Assembly (NCBI GenBank): GCA_030432505.1
Contig: JAUIHA010000017.1
Span: forward strand, 1 to 10,348
DNA: 10,348 nt
Direction of reading: 5' to 3'
From: a bacterium
GTDB lineage: Bacteria; Babelota; Babeliae; Babelales; RVW-14
The position numbers and the translations under genes were made by a program. The number at the start of each line of letters is the position of its first letter. The first letter of the stretch is position 1. Below the pieces are notes generated by a model, which made no database searches, had not been told where the DNA came from, and saw nothing but the letters and a program-made list of their open reading frames with translations. Below are positions 1 through 5,397 of this stretch, piece after piece.

Positions 1-643
1 TTTTTGTTGGAATTATATTTGTTGCTGCAGCGCGAGCCCTGCGTGGATCTTTGTGATTGCTGTCAAGCAGACATTGATTGTTCGTGTATGAATGAATAGT
101 GGTCATGAGCCCTGACTCAAGCGTATAATTTTCTTTAATAATTTTTACGAGTGGGGCAAAACAATTGGTGGTGCAACTACCAAGTGAAACAATATTGTGT
201 TGTGTTGTATCAAAATTATGATCATTTACCCCAGGAATAACGGTAATATCAGGATCTTTTGATGGTGCTGTGATGAGAACTTTTTTTGCGCCAGCGCTGA
301 TGTGTTGTTGGGCTCCATCTTTTGTTGTAAAGCGGCCAGATGCTTCAACAACCCAATCAACCTTTAAGTCTTTCCAGGGCAATTTTTCAGGGCATGCTTC
401 GGATAAAATTTGAATACTTGTATCATTGATTACAAGTTTACTGTCTTGGCATTGTACGTTACCTGGAAATTGTCCCATAATTGAATCGTACTTAAACATA
501 AGTGCGGTATTACTTGAGGGGTATGGTCCTTCGTTAATCGCAACAACCTCGATGTTTTTTTTAGCCTGATCATCAAGCAAAATTGATCGTAAAAACGATT
601 GACCTATTCTTCCAAAGCCGTTAATTGCAATACGAATCGACAT
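1..643 (-). CDS. gap: Glyceraldehyde-3-phosphate dehydrogenase, N-terminal 214 residues (gene runs off the left edge)
   Basis: Glycolytic/gluconeogenic enzyme that oxidises and phosphorylates glyceraldehyde-3-phosphate to 1,3-bisphosphoglycerate with NAD(P). The visible part starts with the Rossmann fold, NGFGRIG at residues 8-14. It contains the SAPSKD-type segment ITAPSKD (124-130), the catalytic-cysteine motif SCTTNC with Cys157 as nucleophile, and the catalytic His184 in TTIHSYTNNQ. The stretch HKDPRRARAAATNIIPT (198-213) is typical of the family. Family members are about 330-340 residues, so roughly the last third lies outside the window. The ATG start has an SD (GAGGAG, plus-strand 653-658) 9 bases upstream. 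Two small departures: Glu38 in AINEG, where NAD enzymes usually have Asp, and SLGSC in place of SNASC before the nucleophile. Erythrose-4-phosphate dehydrogenase also carries Glu there, but the rest reads as ordinary type I GAPDH. There is no stop or frameshift to the window edge. Confidence 0.95.
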   Translation of the reverse strand, partial: MSIRIAINGFGRIGQSFLRSILLDDQAKKNIEVVAINEGPYPSSNTALMFKYDSIMGQFPGNVQCQDSKLVINDTSIQILSEACPEKLPWKDLKVDWVVEASGRFTTKDGAQQHISAGAKKVLITAPSKDPDITVIPGVNDHNFDTTQHNIVSLGSCTTNCFAPLVKIIKENYTLESGLMTTIHSYTNNQCLLDSNHKDPRRARAAATNIIPTK

Positions 644-734
644 TACCTTACTCTCCTCAATTAGTAATTATTTGTTTTTGTTCAGTCAAATTAGTCAACC
701 TAATTAAATGATAAAATATTGTGTCAGTAATTTT

Positions 735-1856
735 CTACCACAATTTTTGTTTTTTCAAATAACTAACAAGTTCTTGAACACCTTGTTTATCTTGTGTGTG
801 GATAATAACATGTGGTTGGAACTCAAGAAGTTCAATATCAAGCTTATCTCGTTCATCTTGGGTGAGCATATCAATTTTGTTAAAGACATACACCATTGGC
901 TTATCAATATCAATCTCATCAAGAGTTTTATGAACAACTTCAATCTGATCTTCCCACGCAGGGTTACTGATATCAATAACGTGGATAAGTAAGTCTGCAT
1001 ACTTGAGTTCATCAAGTGTAGACTGGAATGCCTCAATAAGTGTATGAGGTAGCTGGCTAATAAAACCAACGGTATCAGAAATCAGTGCCTTTTTACCGTG
1101 TTCTAAGAACAACTCACGTGTTGTGGTATCAAGTGTTGCAAATAGCTTATCCTCAGCCAGCACGCCGCCTTTAGTCAATCGGTTAAGCAAGCTTGATTTA
1201 CCTGCGTTGGTATAACCAATGATACAAAGGAATGGCATGTTGCTTTTCAAGCGTTGCTTACGCTGAATCTCACGAGATTTTTGGAGTGTTTTAAGCTTCT
1301 TTTGTGCTTGTCGCATTTTTTCTGCAAAGTGTCGGCGAATTTGTTCGGTAACGGTTTCACCAGGACCACGTGTTCCAATGTACCCAGCTTGCTGTGCGTA
1401 TTCTTTACCTTTACCGATTAAGCGGGTTTTTTTGAATTGGAGTTCAGCCATTTCGACTTGAATTTTACCTTCAGCACTTTGTGCTGCTTCACGGAAAATT
1501 TCAAGAATGAGTTGTTCGCGGTCAAAAATGCGGCACTCAGTAGCATCCTCGAGATTACGTTCTTGCAGGGGACTGAGAATCTCAGAGAAGATAATTTCTT
1601 CAATATCATGTTCATAGCAAAAATCGACTAATTCTTGCATCTTCCCTTTGGTAAGGAAGTTGTTTTTATCAATGCTACGAAGTTTTGTAAAGTAGCTTTC
1701 ATCATACTCTAGACCAAGCGTTTCAACCAAGCTTAAAAATTCATCAAAATAATGGTCTTGGCTTTTGATTTTGTTATGAGGTGTATAGGCACCGAAAATA
1801 AGTGTCTTCGGATGCATTTCAGTTGTAGAGATGGATTCTTTTTTTTTCGAAGCCAC
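735..1856 (-). CDS. hflX: GTPase HflX
   Basis: Ribosome-binding GTPase of the OBG-HflX group, known to split or rescue stalled 70S ribosomes under stress; cytoplasmic. The 373-residue product has the HflX N-terminal nucleotide-binding domain (about 15-130), the family signature GTRGPGET (161-168) and a basic coiled linker (about 170-205). The G domain follows: G1 GYTNAGKS (214-221), G2 TLDTTTR (241-247), G3 DTVG (261-264) and G4 NKID (326-329). The expected SAxxG-like G5 is replaced by THQD-like residues (HTQDKQG, 353-359), so G5 is degenerate. The protein ends just after the G domain and lacks the extra C-terminal domain of the 426-residue E. coli protein, as in many short HflX proteins. The start codon is GTG (1854-1856), with AAAGGA just upstream. 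It lies 12 bases after the DJ-1-family gene stop, and a 91-base gap separates it from gap. Confidence 0.95.
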   Translation of the reverse strand: MASKKKESISTTEMHPKTLIFGAYTPHNKIKSQDHYFDEFLSLVETLGLEYDESYFTKLRSIDKNNFLTKGKMQELVDFCYEHDIEEIIFSEILSPLQERNLEDATECRIFDREQLILEIFREAAQSAEGKIQVEMAELQFKKTRLIGKGKEYAQQAGYIGTRGPGETVTEQIRRHFAEKMRQAQKKLKTLQKSREIQRKQRLKSNMPFLCIIGYTNAGKSSLLNRLTKGGVLAEDKLFATLDTTTRELFLEHGKKALISDTVGFISQLPHTLIEAFQSTLDELKYADLLIHVIDISNPAWEDQIEVVHKTLDEIDIDKPMVYVFNKIDMLTQDERDKLDIELLEFQPHVIIHTQDKQGVQELVSYLKKQKLW

Positions 1857-1871
1857 GATTTCCTTTCATTA
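1857..1871 (-). promoter_or_regulatory. hflX ribosome binding site abutting the upstream stop codon
   Basis: Read on the minus strand, TAATGAAAGGAAATC precedes the GTG start. The TAA is the stop of the DJ-1-family gene and AAAGGA is the hflX Shine-Dalgarno sequence. There is no room for a separate promoter between them, so the two genes share a transcript and hflX translation is probably coupled to its upstream neighbour. This site also decides in favour of GTG over the internal ATG at codon 14, which has no comparable SD. Confidence 0.7.
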
Positions 1872-2414
1872 TGCCAGAAGGTTTAAAATAGCCTGGCTAA
1901 AACTTTGTGCTTGCTTTGGCCCTTGTGCGGTCACAATTTTTTCATGCGTAAGCACGACACATGGCTCATCAACAAAAACAACACTGTGTTCCTTTAAGAT
2001 TGCTTTTGCTTCATCTGTTGGATACACGGTTGCGTGCTTATTCGTTAAAATTTCTGCCTGAACGGGAACAATGCATGCGTAGCAAATTGTTGCAACCACC
2101 TTACCATTTTCGTGAAAATAGCGGATAACATCTTGTAATTCCTCGTTATGCCACAAATAATCTGGTGAAGCGCTGCCACCTGGGATAACAATTGCATCAT
2201 AAGCGTCAAAGTCTTGTGTACTCATTTCTGCCAAAACCAAATTTGGCGTATGTTCATATCCTTGGCTGCCAACAGCAGTGTTACGATCTTTGATGCCAGC
2301 AACATCGACGGTATGTCCATCGGTTTTAATTGCCTCGTATGGTTCTACGAATTCAATATCCTGGAAATCGTTTGGCATGAGAACAAAAAGAACTTTTTTA
2401 TATGTTTTGCTCAT
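1869..2414 (-). CDS. DJ-1/PfpI family protein (class I glutamine amidotransferase-like fold)
   Basis: Small cytoplasmic protein of the DJ-1/ThiJ/PfpI superfamily; members act as glyoxalases/deglycases, chaperones or peptidases, and the activity here cannot be assigned. From the chosen ATG the product has 181 residues, the usual family length. Visible landmarks are the N-terminal strand KKVLFVLMPNDFQDIEF with candidate catalytic acids Glu21 and Glu24, the VIPGG turn (76-80), the nucleophile elbow ATICYACI with Cys111, and the C-terminal PTDEAKAIL...VDEPCVV...TAQGP pattern. The residues after the cysteine are Tyr-Ala, where Ala/His-Gly is usual. The start at 2412-2414 matches the family N terminus and has GTGAG upstream. 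A longer in-frame reading from 2465 would add 17 residues encoded by a dispersed repeat and has no SD. It overlaps functionally with hflX downstream (12-base gap), forming a probable two-gene operon. Confidence 0.88.
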   Translation of the reverse strand: MSKTYKKVLFVLMPNDFQDIEFVEPYEAIKTDGHTVDVAGIKDRNTAVGSQGYEHTPNLVLAEMSTQDFDAYDAIVIPGGSASPDYLWHNEELQDVIRYFHENGKVVATICYACIVPVQAEILTNKHATVYPTDEAKAILKEHSVVFVDEPCVVLTHEKIVTAQGPKQAQSFSQAILNLLA

Positions 2415-2447
2415 AATAGCGCTCACTTGCTTTATTGGGTTAAAATG

Positions 2448-2475
2448 CTTCGACAAGCTCAGCATGAGCGTATAT
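2448..2475. repeat. Dispersed palindromic repeat of the TTCGACAAGCTCAGCATGAGC type
   Basis: The core contains the inverted repeat GCTCA-gca-TGAGC (2457-2469) preceded by CTTCGACAA. I recognise this as a sequence type scattered through intergenic regions of many Gram-negative genomes, where conceptual translation gives LSLSKH-like peptides. Only one copy is visible here, so the repeat status rests on recall. It lies about 33 bases upstream of the DJ-1-family start codon, inside what is probably its untranslated leader. Confidence 0.55.
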
Positions 2476-2502
2476 TAAATTTGCATTTTTCTCAATTGTG
2501 AC
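2474..2502 (-). promoter_or_regulatory. Weak candidate sigma-70 promoter for the DJ-1/hflX pair
   Basis: On the minus strand, GTCACA (4 of 6 matches to TTGACA) is followed after 17 bases by TTTAAT (5 of 6 matches to TATAAT). The spacing and the AT-rich surroundings fit, and the gap between the GNAT stop and this gene is the natural place for a promoter. In DNA this AT-rich, chance matches of this quality are common. Confidence 0.25.
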
Positions 2503-2537
2503 AATAAATTCAATAATTACACAATTTCGATAATTCG

Positions 2538-2553
2538 AATCCGGGGTGACATC
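2538..2553. repeat. Solo end fragment of the paired-hairpin repeat
   Basis: AATCCGGGGTGACATC matches the right-hand end of the repeat at 3334-3420 (GTCCGGGGTGACGTC) and of the one at 5046-5189 (TCAGGGTGACATC). It sits directly after the GNAT stop codon in the transcription sense. The other arm and the spacer are absent, so it looks like a decayed or truncated copy. Confidence 0.45.
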
Positions 2554-2558
2554 TTGTG

Positions 2559-3200
2559 TTACTTAAGATTCTTTCGTTCAAATTTTAGAATATGTCTGGT
2601 TTTTACGCCATCGCGCAGATAGAATCCAACGTCCTTGAACCCGACTTTTTTCAGGGCATGGTAGCTTCGTTTATTCCAAAGTCGTACGTGTGCGATGTAC
2701 GAATCAGTTTTTCTAACATCAAAGAATACGCGAGAGGCTAAATGGAGTGCTTCCTGAAAGCGTCCCCCACCCCAATAGTGTTCATTAATCCATACACCAA
2801 GCTGTCCTGGCTCTCGAGGGTCTTTATCCATTAAGGTAATAGCGCCGACAAGCTTATCTTCCTTGTTATCAAAGATGGCATAGACCATGCGTTTACCACG
2901 CTTCATTTCTTCTAGTTCATATTTTATTTCGGCAATAGTCCATGAAAGGGTGATAGAACGAGGGAACTCTAAATTTTTACGAACAATGTTTGAAAGCATG
3001 TTGTGGTAGTCGATGATATGTTGTTCACTCAGCTTTTTGAGCGTGATGATTTTTCCAGGCACCGCTTCAGGAATAACGACGTAGCTTACCTGCGGTGTTG
3101 ATTTTTGCTTATATTTATAGGTGAAAACCCCAATGCCAGTAAGAGACATAAGGGTAATAATAGTCAGATGAAGTTTTTTCTTCTTTAAAAAATGGTGCAT
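2559..3200 (-). CDS. GNAT family N-acetyltransferase (RimJ/RimL type) with N-terminal membrane segment
   Basis: Predicted acetyl-CoA-dependent N-acetyltransferase; substrate unknown. Of its 213 residues, 1-10 are short and basic (KKKK at 6-9). Residues 11-28 are a hydrophobic segment (HLTIITLMSLTGIGVFTY) and about 49-208 form the acetyltransferase domain. Domain signs are the central strands around LVGAITLMD (117-125) and GQLGVWINEHYWGGG (132-146), the acetyl-CoA pyrophosphate-loop region WGGGRFQEAL (143-152), and the helix-strand ending NKRSYHALKKVGFKDVG (176-192). That ending matches the NxxSxxxLEKxGFxxxG pattern of RimJ/RimL relatives. The ATG start has a clear SD, AAAGGAG, 6-7 bases upstream. 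The membrane segment is unusual, because most relatives are soluble ribosomal-protein or antibiotic acetyltransferases. Positive charge flanks it on both sides, so orientation is unclear. Neighbours are separated by repeat-bearing gaps, so it is probably transcribed on its own. Confidence 0.85.
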   Translation of the reverse strand: MHHFLKKKKLHLTIITLMSLTGIGVFTYKYKQKSTPQVSYVVIPEAVPGKIITLKKLSEQHIIDYHNMLSNIVRKNLEFPRSITLSWTIAEIKYELEEMKRGKRMVYAIFDNKEDKLVGAITLMDKDPREPGQLGVWINEHYWGGGRFQEALHLASRVFFDVRKTDSYIAHVRLWNKRSYHALKKVGFKDVGFYLRDGVKTRHILKFERKNLK

Positions 3201-3220
3201 GAAATTCTCCTTTATCTCGT

Positions 3221-3275
3221 GATAGTTTCGTTAAAGTTTAGCTGATAAAGTTGTTTCATTGCAATGGAAACTATC
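3221..3275 (-). promoter_or_regulatory. Candidate promoter and operator-like palindromes of the GNAT gene
   Basis: On the minus strand TTTCCA (3265-3270) and TATCAG (3242-3247) are 17 bases apart, each matching 4 of 6 consensus bases, which gives a leader of about 35 bases. The -35 region lies in a near-palindrome, GTTTCATTGCAATGGAAAC (3253-3271), whose core CATTGCAATG is perfectly symmetrical. A wider perfect 9-base inverted repeat, GATAGTTTC (3221-3229) and GAAACTATC (3267-3275), brackets the whole promoter. The symmetry suggests a binding site for a dimeric regulator; no regulator gene is visible nearby. Confidence 0.35.
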
Positions 3276-3333
3276 TTTGCTTATGGTGTTTATATGTATT
3301 TTTATTTGTTGTAATTATAAGTAGCGTTTATAC

Positions 3334-3420
3334 GATGTCATCCTGAACTTGATTCAGGATCCAAATATTTTTCCTTGAGGAGTTATATTTGGACCCCGGA
3401 TCGGAGTCCGGGGTGACGTC
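3334..3420. repeat. Paired-hairpin dispersed repeat element, copy 1
   Basis: Two hairpins face each other across a short AT-rich spacer. The left one is CCTGAA-cttga-TTCAGG, the right one CCCCGGA-tcgga-TCCGGGG. The arms are imperfect inverted copies of one another over about 35 bases, each ending at the inside in CCAAATAT or ATATTTGG. The outer ends are GATGTCA and TGACGTC. The element fills the gap after the carboxylase gene (3484-5007) and upstream of the GNAT gene. On transcription of the carboxylase gene the GC-rich hairpin would form near the 3' end and could stabilise or terminate the RNA. The layout is like REP/BIME elements of other bacteria. Confidence 0.75.
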
Positions 3421-3460
3421 TTTAATCTATGTAACTTGTACTACAATTAACTAGATTAAA
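3421..3460. repeat. AT-rich inverted repeat downstream of the carboxylase gene
   Basis: TTTAATCTA (3421-3429) and TAGATTAAA (3452-3460) are perfect 9-base inverted copies, with a further small inverted pair TTGTA and TACAA inside. On the minus strand it lies 24 bases after the carboxylase stop codon, so it may be part of the 3' end structure together with the adjoining repeat. It has no T-run after it and is AT-rich, so it is not a classic intrinsic terminator. Confidence 0.35.
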
Positions 3461-3483
3461 GAAATAATATTTCAAAATACTGA

Positions 3484-5007
3484 CTACAAAGGAATATTAC
3501 CATGTTTCTTCTTTGGTAAATCCTCTACCTTATTCACCGTAATTTCAAGCGCTTTAATCAGGTGTTCTCGTGTTTTACTTGGTTCAATGATTGCATCAAT
3601 ATAACCATGTTCCGCTGCAACAAAAGGATGCAAAAACTCTTGAGCATATTCTTCTTCGAGTGATTTTCTGAGAGGTGCCTGATTGTCCTCAGCTTCAAGT
3701 GCAAGTTTTCGTCCATGCAAAATGGTTACTGCAGCGTTTGCTCCAAGTACGGCAATGTGTGCATCAGGCCATGAAAAGTTAAAATCAGCACCAAGTTCTT
3801 TGCTGCCCATAACAATGTAGGCGCCGCCAAACGCTTTTCGTAAAATCAGCGTGATTTTGGGTACGGTTGCTTCTGCATAAGCGTATAAAAGTTTTGCCCC
3901 ATGGCGAATGATACCGTTGTGTTCTTGGTTAACACCTGGTAAAAATCCTGGTACGTCAACCAGAGAGACAATTGGAATATCAAAGCTATCGCAAAATCTA
4001 ATGAAACGAGCAGCTTTGCTTGATGCTTCAATGTCAATGGTTCCTGCCTTGAATAGTGGTTGATTTGCAACAATGCCCACCGTTCTACCATCCAGTCGAG
4101 CAAACCCAACAACAATATTTTGAGCAAAAGAGGCGTGTATCTCAAAAAAGCTCTGAGTATCACACAGTGATTGAATAACCTTTTTGATGTCATATGCCTG
4201 GTTTTTATTAGCCGGAACTATGGTGCTTGCGCATTTCCCTTCCTTATATGTAGGGGGAGTGTTTTGTGTGTTATTCAGGTAATTTTCAGGCAAAAGCTTG
4301 AGAAGTTCTTTAAGTTTTTCAAATGCTTCATGTTCTGTCTGTGTAATGACATGCGCTACTCCTGATTTACTCCCGTGCACGCCAGTGCCACCAAGTCCTT
4401 CTTTATCAATGTCTTGGTGTAGTACTTGCTTGATTACCTGGGGTCCAGTGATAAACATGTTACTGATTTCTTTTGTCATAAAAATAAAATCAGTAAGTGC
4501 AGGGCTATACGCAGCGCCACCAGCACATGGTCCAAGGATGAGTGATATTTGTGGAACAACACCTGAGTATCTGACGTTTCTCATAAAGACTGAGCTGTAT
4601 CCAGAAAGTGCGTGTATGCCTTCATCAATGCGCGCACCACCTGAATCAATCAAACCGATAATGGGGCAACCTATTTTTGCAGCCATATCCATAATTTTAC
4701 AGATTTTTTCTGCATGGCGTTTTCCCAGAGAACCACCCTTGATGGTAAAGTCTTGTGCGTACAAAGCAACCTTTTCCCCACCAATTGTTCCAAAACCGGT
4801 GATAACACCGTCGGTATAAATTTTTTGCTTGAGGAACTGAGAAGTCGCAAACAGATCAATTTCTTGAAAGCTTTCAGGGTCTAACAGGTCTGTGATGCGT
4901 TGCCTTGCTATTCCTTTCCCCAATTTTTTTTGGCGCTCAATTCGCTTTTCATCAGCGGGTGCAAGTGCAATATTTTTTTTTTGTTTCCAGCTCTGCTTAT
5001 TGGTCAT
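3484..5007 (-). CDS. Biotin-dependent acyl-CoA carboxylase, carboxyltransferase (beta) subunit (PccB-like)
   Basis: Transfers the carboxyl group from carboxybiotin to an acyl-CoA (acetyl- or propionyl-CoA) in a cytoplasmic complex that also needs biotin carboxylase and a biotin carrier, neither of which is in the window. At 507 residues it is full length for the PccB/AccD5 group. The N-terminal crotonase-like half carries GGARIDEG (123-130) and GPCAGGAAYSPALTDF (159-174), with MFITGP at 184-189. The C-terminal half carries GRTVGIVANQP (307-317), VDVPGFLPG (350-358), the RHGAKLLYAYAEATVPK segment (368-384), RKAFGGAY (390-397) and PFVAAEHGYIDAII (461-474). At the position used for substrate choice (Asp422 in Streptomyces PccB) this protein has Ile398. 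The alpha subunit of methylmalonyl-CoA decarboxylase is a related alternative. The ATG start has only a weak SD. Dispersed repeats flank it on both sides, so it seems to be a single-gene unit. Confidence 0.93.
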   Translation of the reverse strand: MTNKQSWKQKKNIALAPADEKRIERQKKLGKGIARQRITDLLDPESFQEIDLFATSQFLKQKIYTDGVITGFGTIGGEKVALYAQDFTIKGGSLGKRHAEKICKIMDMAAKIGCPIIGLIDSGGARIDEGIHALSGYSSVFMRNVRYSGVVPQISLILGPCAGGAAYSPALTDFIFMTKEISNMFITGPQVIKQVLHQDIDKEGLGGTGVHGSKSGVAHVITQTEHEAFEKLKELLKLLPENYLNNTQNTPPTYKEGKCASTIVPANKNQAYDIKKVIQSLCDTQSFFEIHASFAQNIVVGFARLDGRTVGIVANQPLFKAGTIDIEASSKAARFIRFCDSFDIPIVSLVDVPGFLPGVNQEHNGIIRHGAKLLYAYAEATVPKITLILRKAFGGAYIVMGSKELGADFNFSWPDAHIAVLGANAAVTILHGRKLALEAEDNQAPLRKSLEEEYAQEFLHPFVAAEHGYIDAIIEPSKTREHLIKALEITVNKVEDLPKKKHGNIPL

Positions 5008-5045
5008 TTTGGTATCATTTCTAATTGATTAGGGCATACAGTTTA

Positions 5046-5189
5046 GATGTCATGCTGCCTGTGAGCCAGAGCTACGTGAGCGCAGGCTTAAACTTGTTTC
5101 AGCATCTAAATTTGGTTTCCTTGTTTACTATAATAAGTATTTTCAGAGGAAATTATATTTGGACCCTGAACTAAATTCAGGGTGACATC
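5046..5189. repeat. Paired-hairpin dispersed repeat element, copy 2
   Basis: The outer ends are perfect 7-base inverted repeats, GATGTCA (5046-5052) and TGACATC (5183-5189). The left part has TTTAGATG (5042-5049) facing CATCTAAA (5103-5110) and an inner GCCTG/CAGGC stem. The right part is the hairpin CCCTGAA-ctaaa-TTCAGGG. The spacer matches copy 1 (TTCCTTG ... GAGG ... TTATATTTGGACC) except for roughly 22 extra AT-rich bases (about 5122-5143). It lies in the divergent gap between the carboxylase gene and the TPR gene. Confidence 0.7.
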
Positions 5190-5397
5190 TCTAGAACCAT
5201 GAGGCCTATTGTATAACAAATCATAACAGCTAACGAAGGATAATTTTTTCTTTTGCCCCTTGTAGTCGTGTTATTAACTATCGTGTACGCACATTGCGCG
5301 GAGTATACCATGGGGAATTGTTGACATCAAATATTTTTTCATATTGTATGGAGAGTGGAGAGAGAGGAGTAGGTCCCTGCAAACATGGAGGGAGAGA
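5190..5397 (+). promoter_or_regulatory. Non-coding gap upstream of the TPR gene with a candidate promoter
   Basis: I see no gene or RNA in this stretch. A perfect -35 hexamer TTGACA (5321-5326) is followed by TATTGT (5342-5347, 4 of 6 matches) at a short 15-base spacing, or by the poorer TTGTAT at 17 bases. Either would start RNA near 5355, ahead of the SD GGAGGG (5387-5392). The -35 is good but the -10 is weak, so this is a tentative call. Confidence 0.35.

Noticed and set aside
661..698. Two direct TTGACT copies (minus strand) upstream of gap as -35 elements
   Set aside because: No -10 better than 4 of 6 at usable spacing, and the best one would start RNA inside the SD; not strong enough to call a promoter.
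708..992. 94-codon plus-strand open frame over the 3' end of hflX
   Set aside because: Antisense shadow of the conserved hflX coding sequence; no SD and an AT-driven Phe/Asn/Ile-rich translation.
2415..2465. Longer DJ-1-family protein starting at 2465
   Set aside because: The extra 17 residues come from a dispersed repeat, have no SD and are not part of the family fold; ATG at 2414 matches the normal N terminus.
4298..4819. 173-codon plus-strand open frame inside the carboxylase gene
   Set aside because: It lies wholly antisense to a full-length, well-conserved gene, has no SD and gives a low-complexity Pro/Ser/Cys-rich translation.
3334..5189. The carboxylase gene and its flanking repeats as a composite transposon
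   Set aside because: No transposase, no matching flanking duplication, and the repeats are short hairpin elements of the kind scattered singly through genomes.
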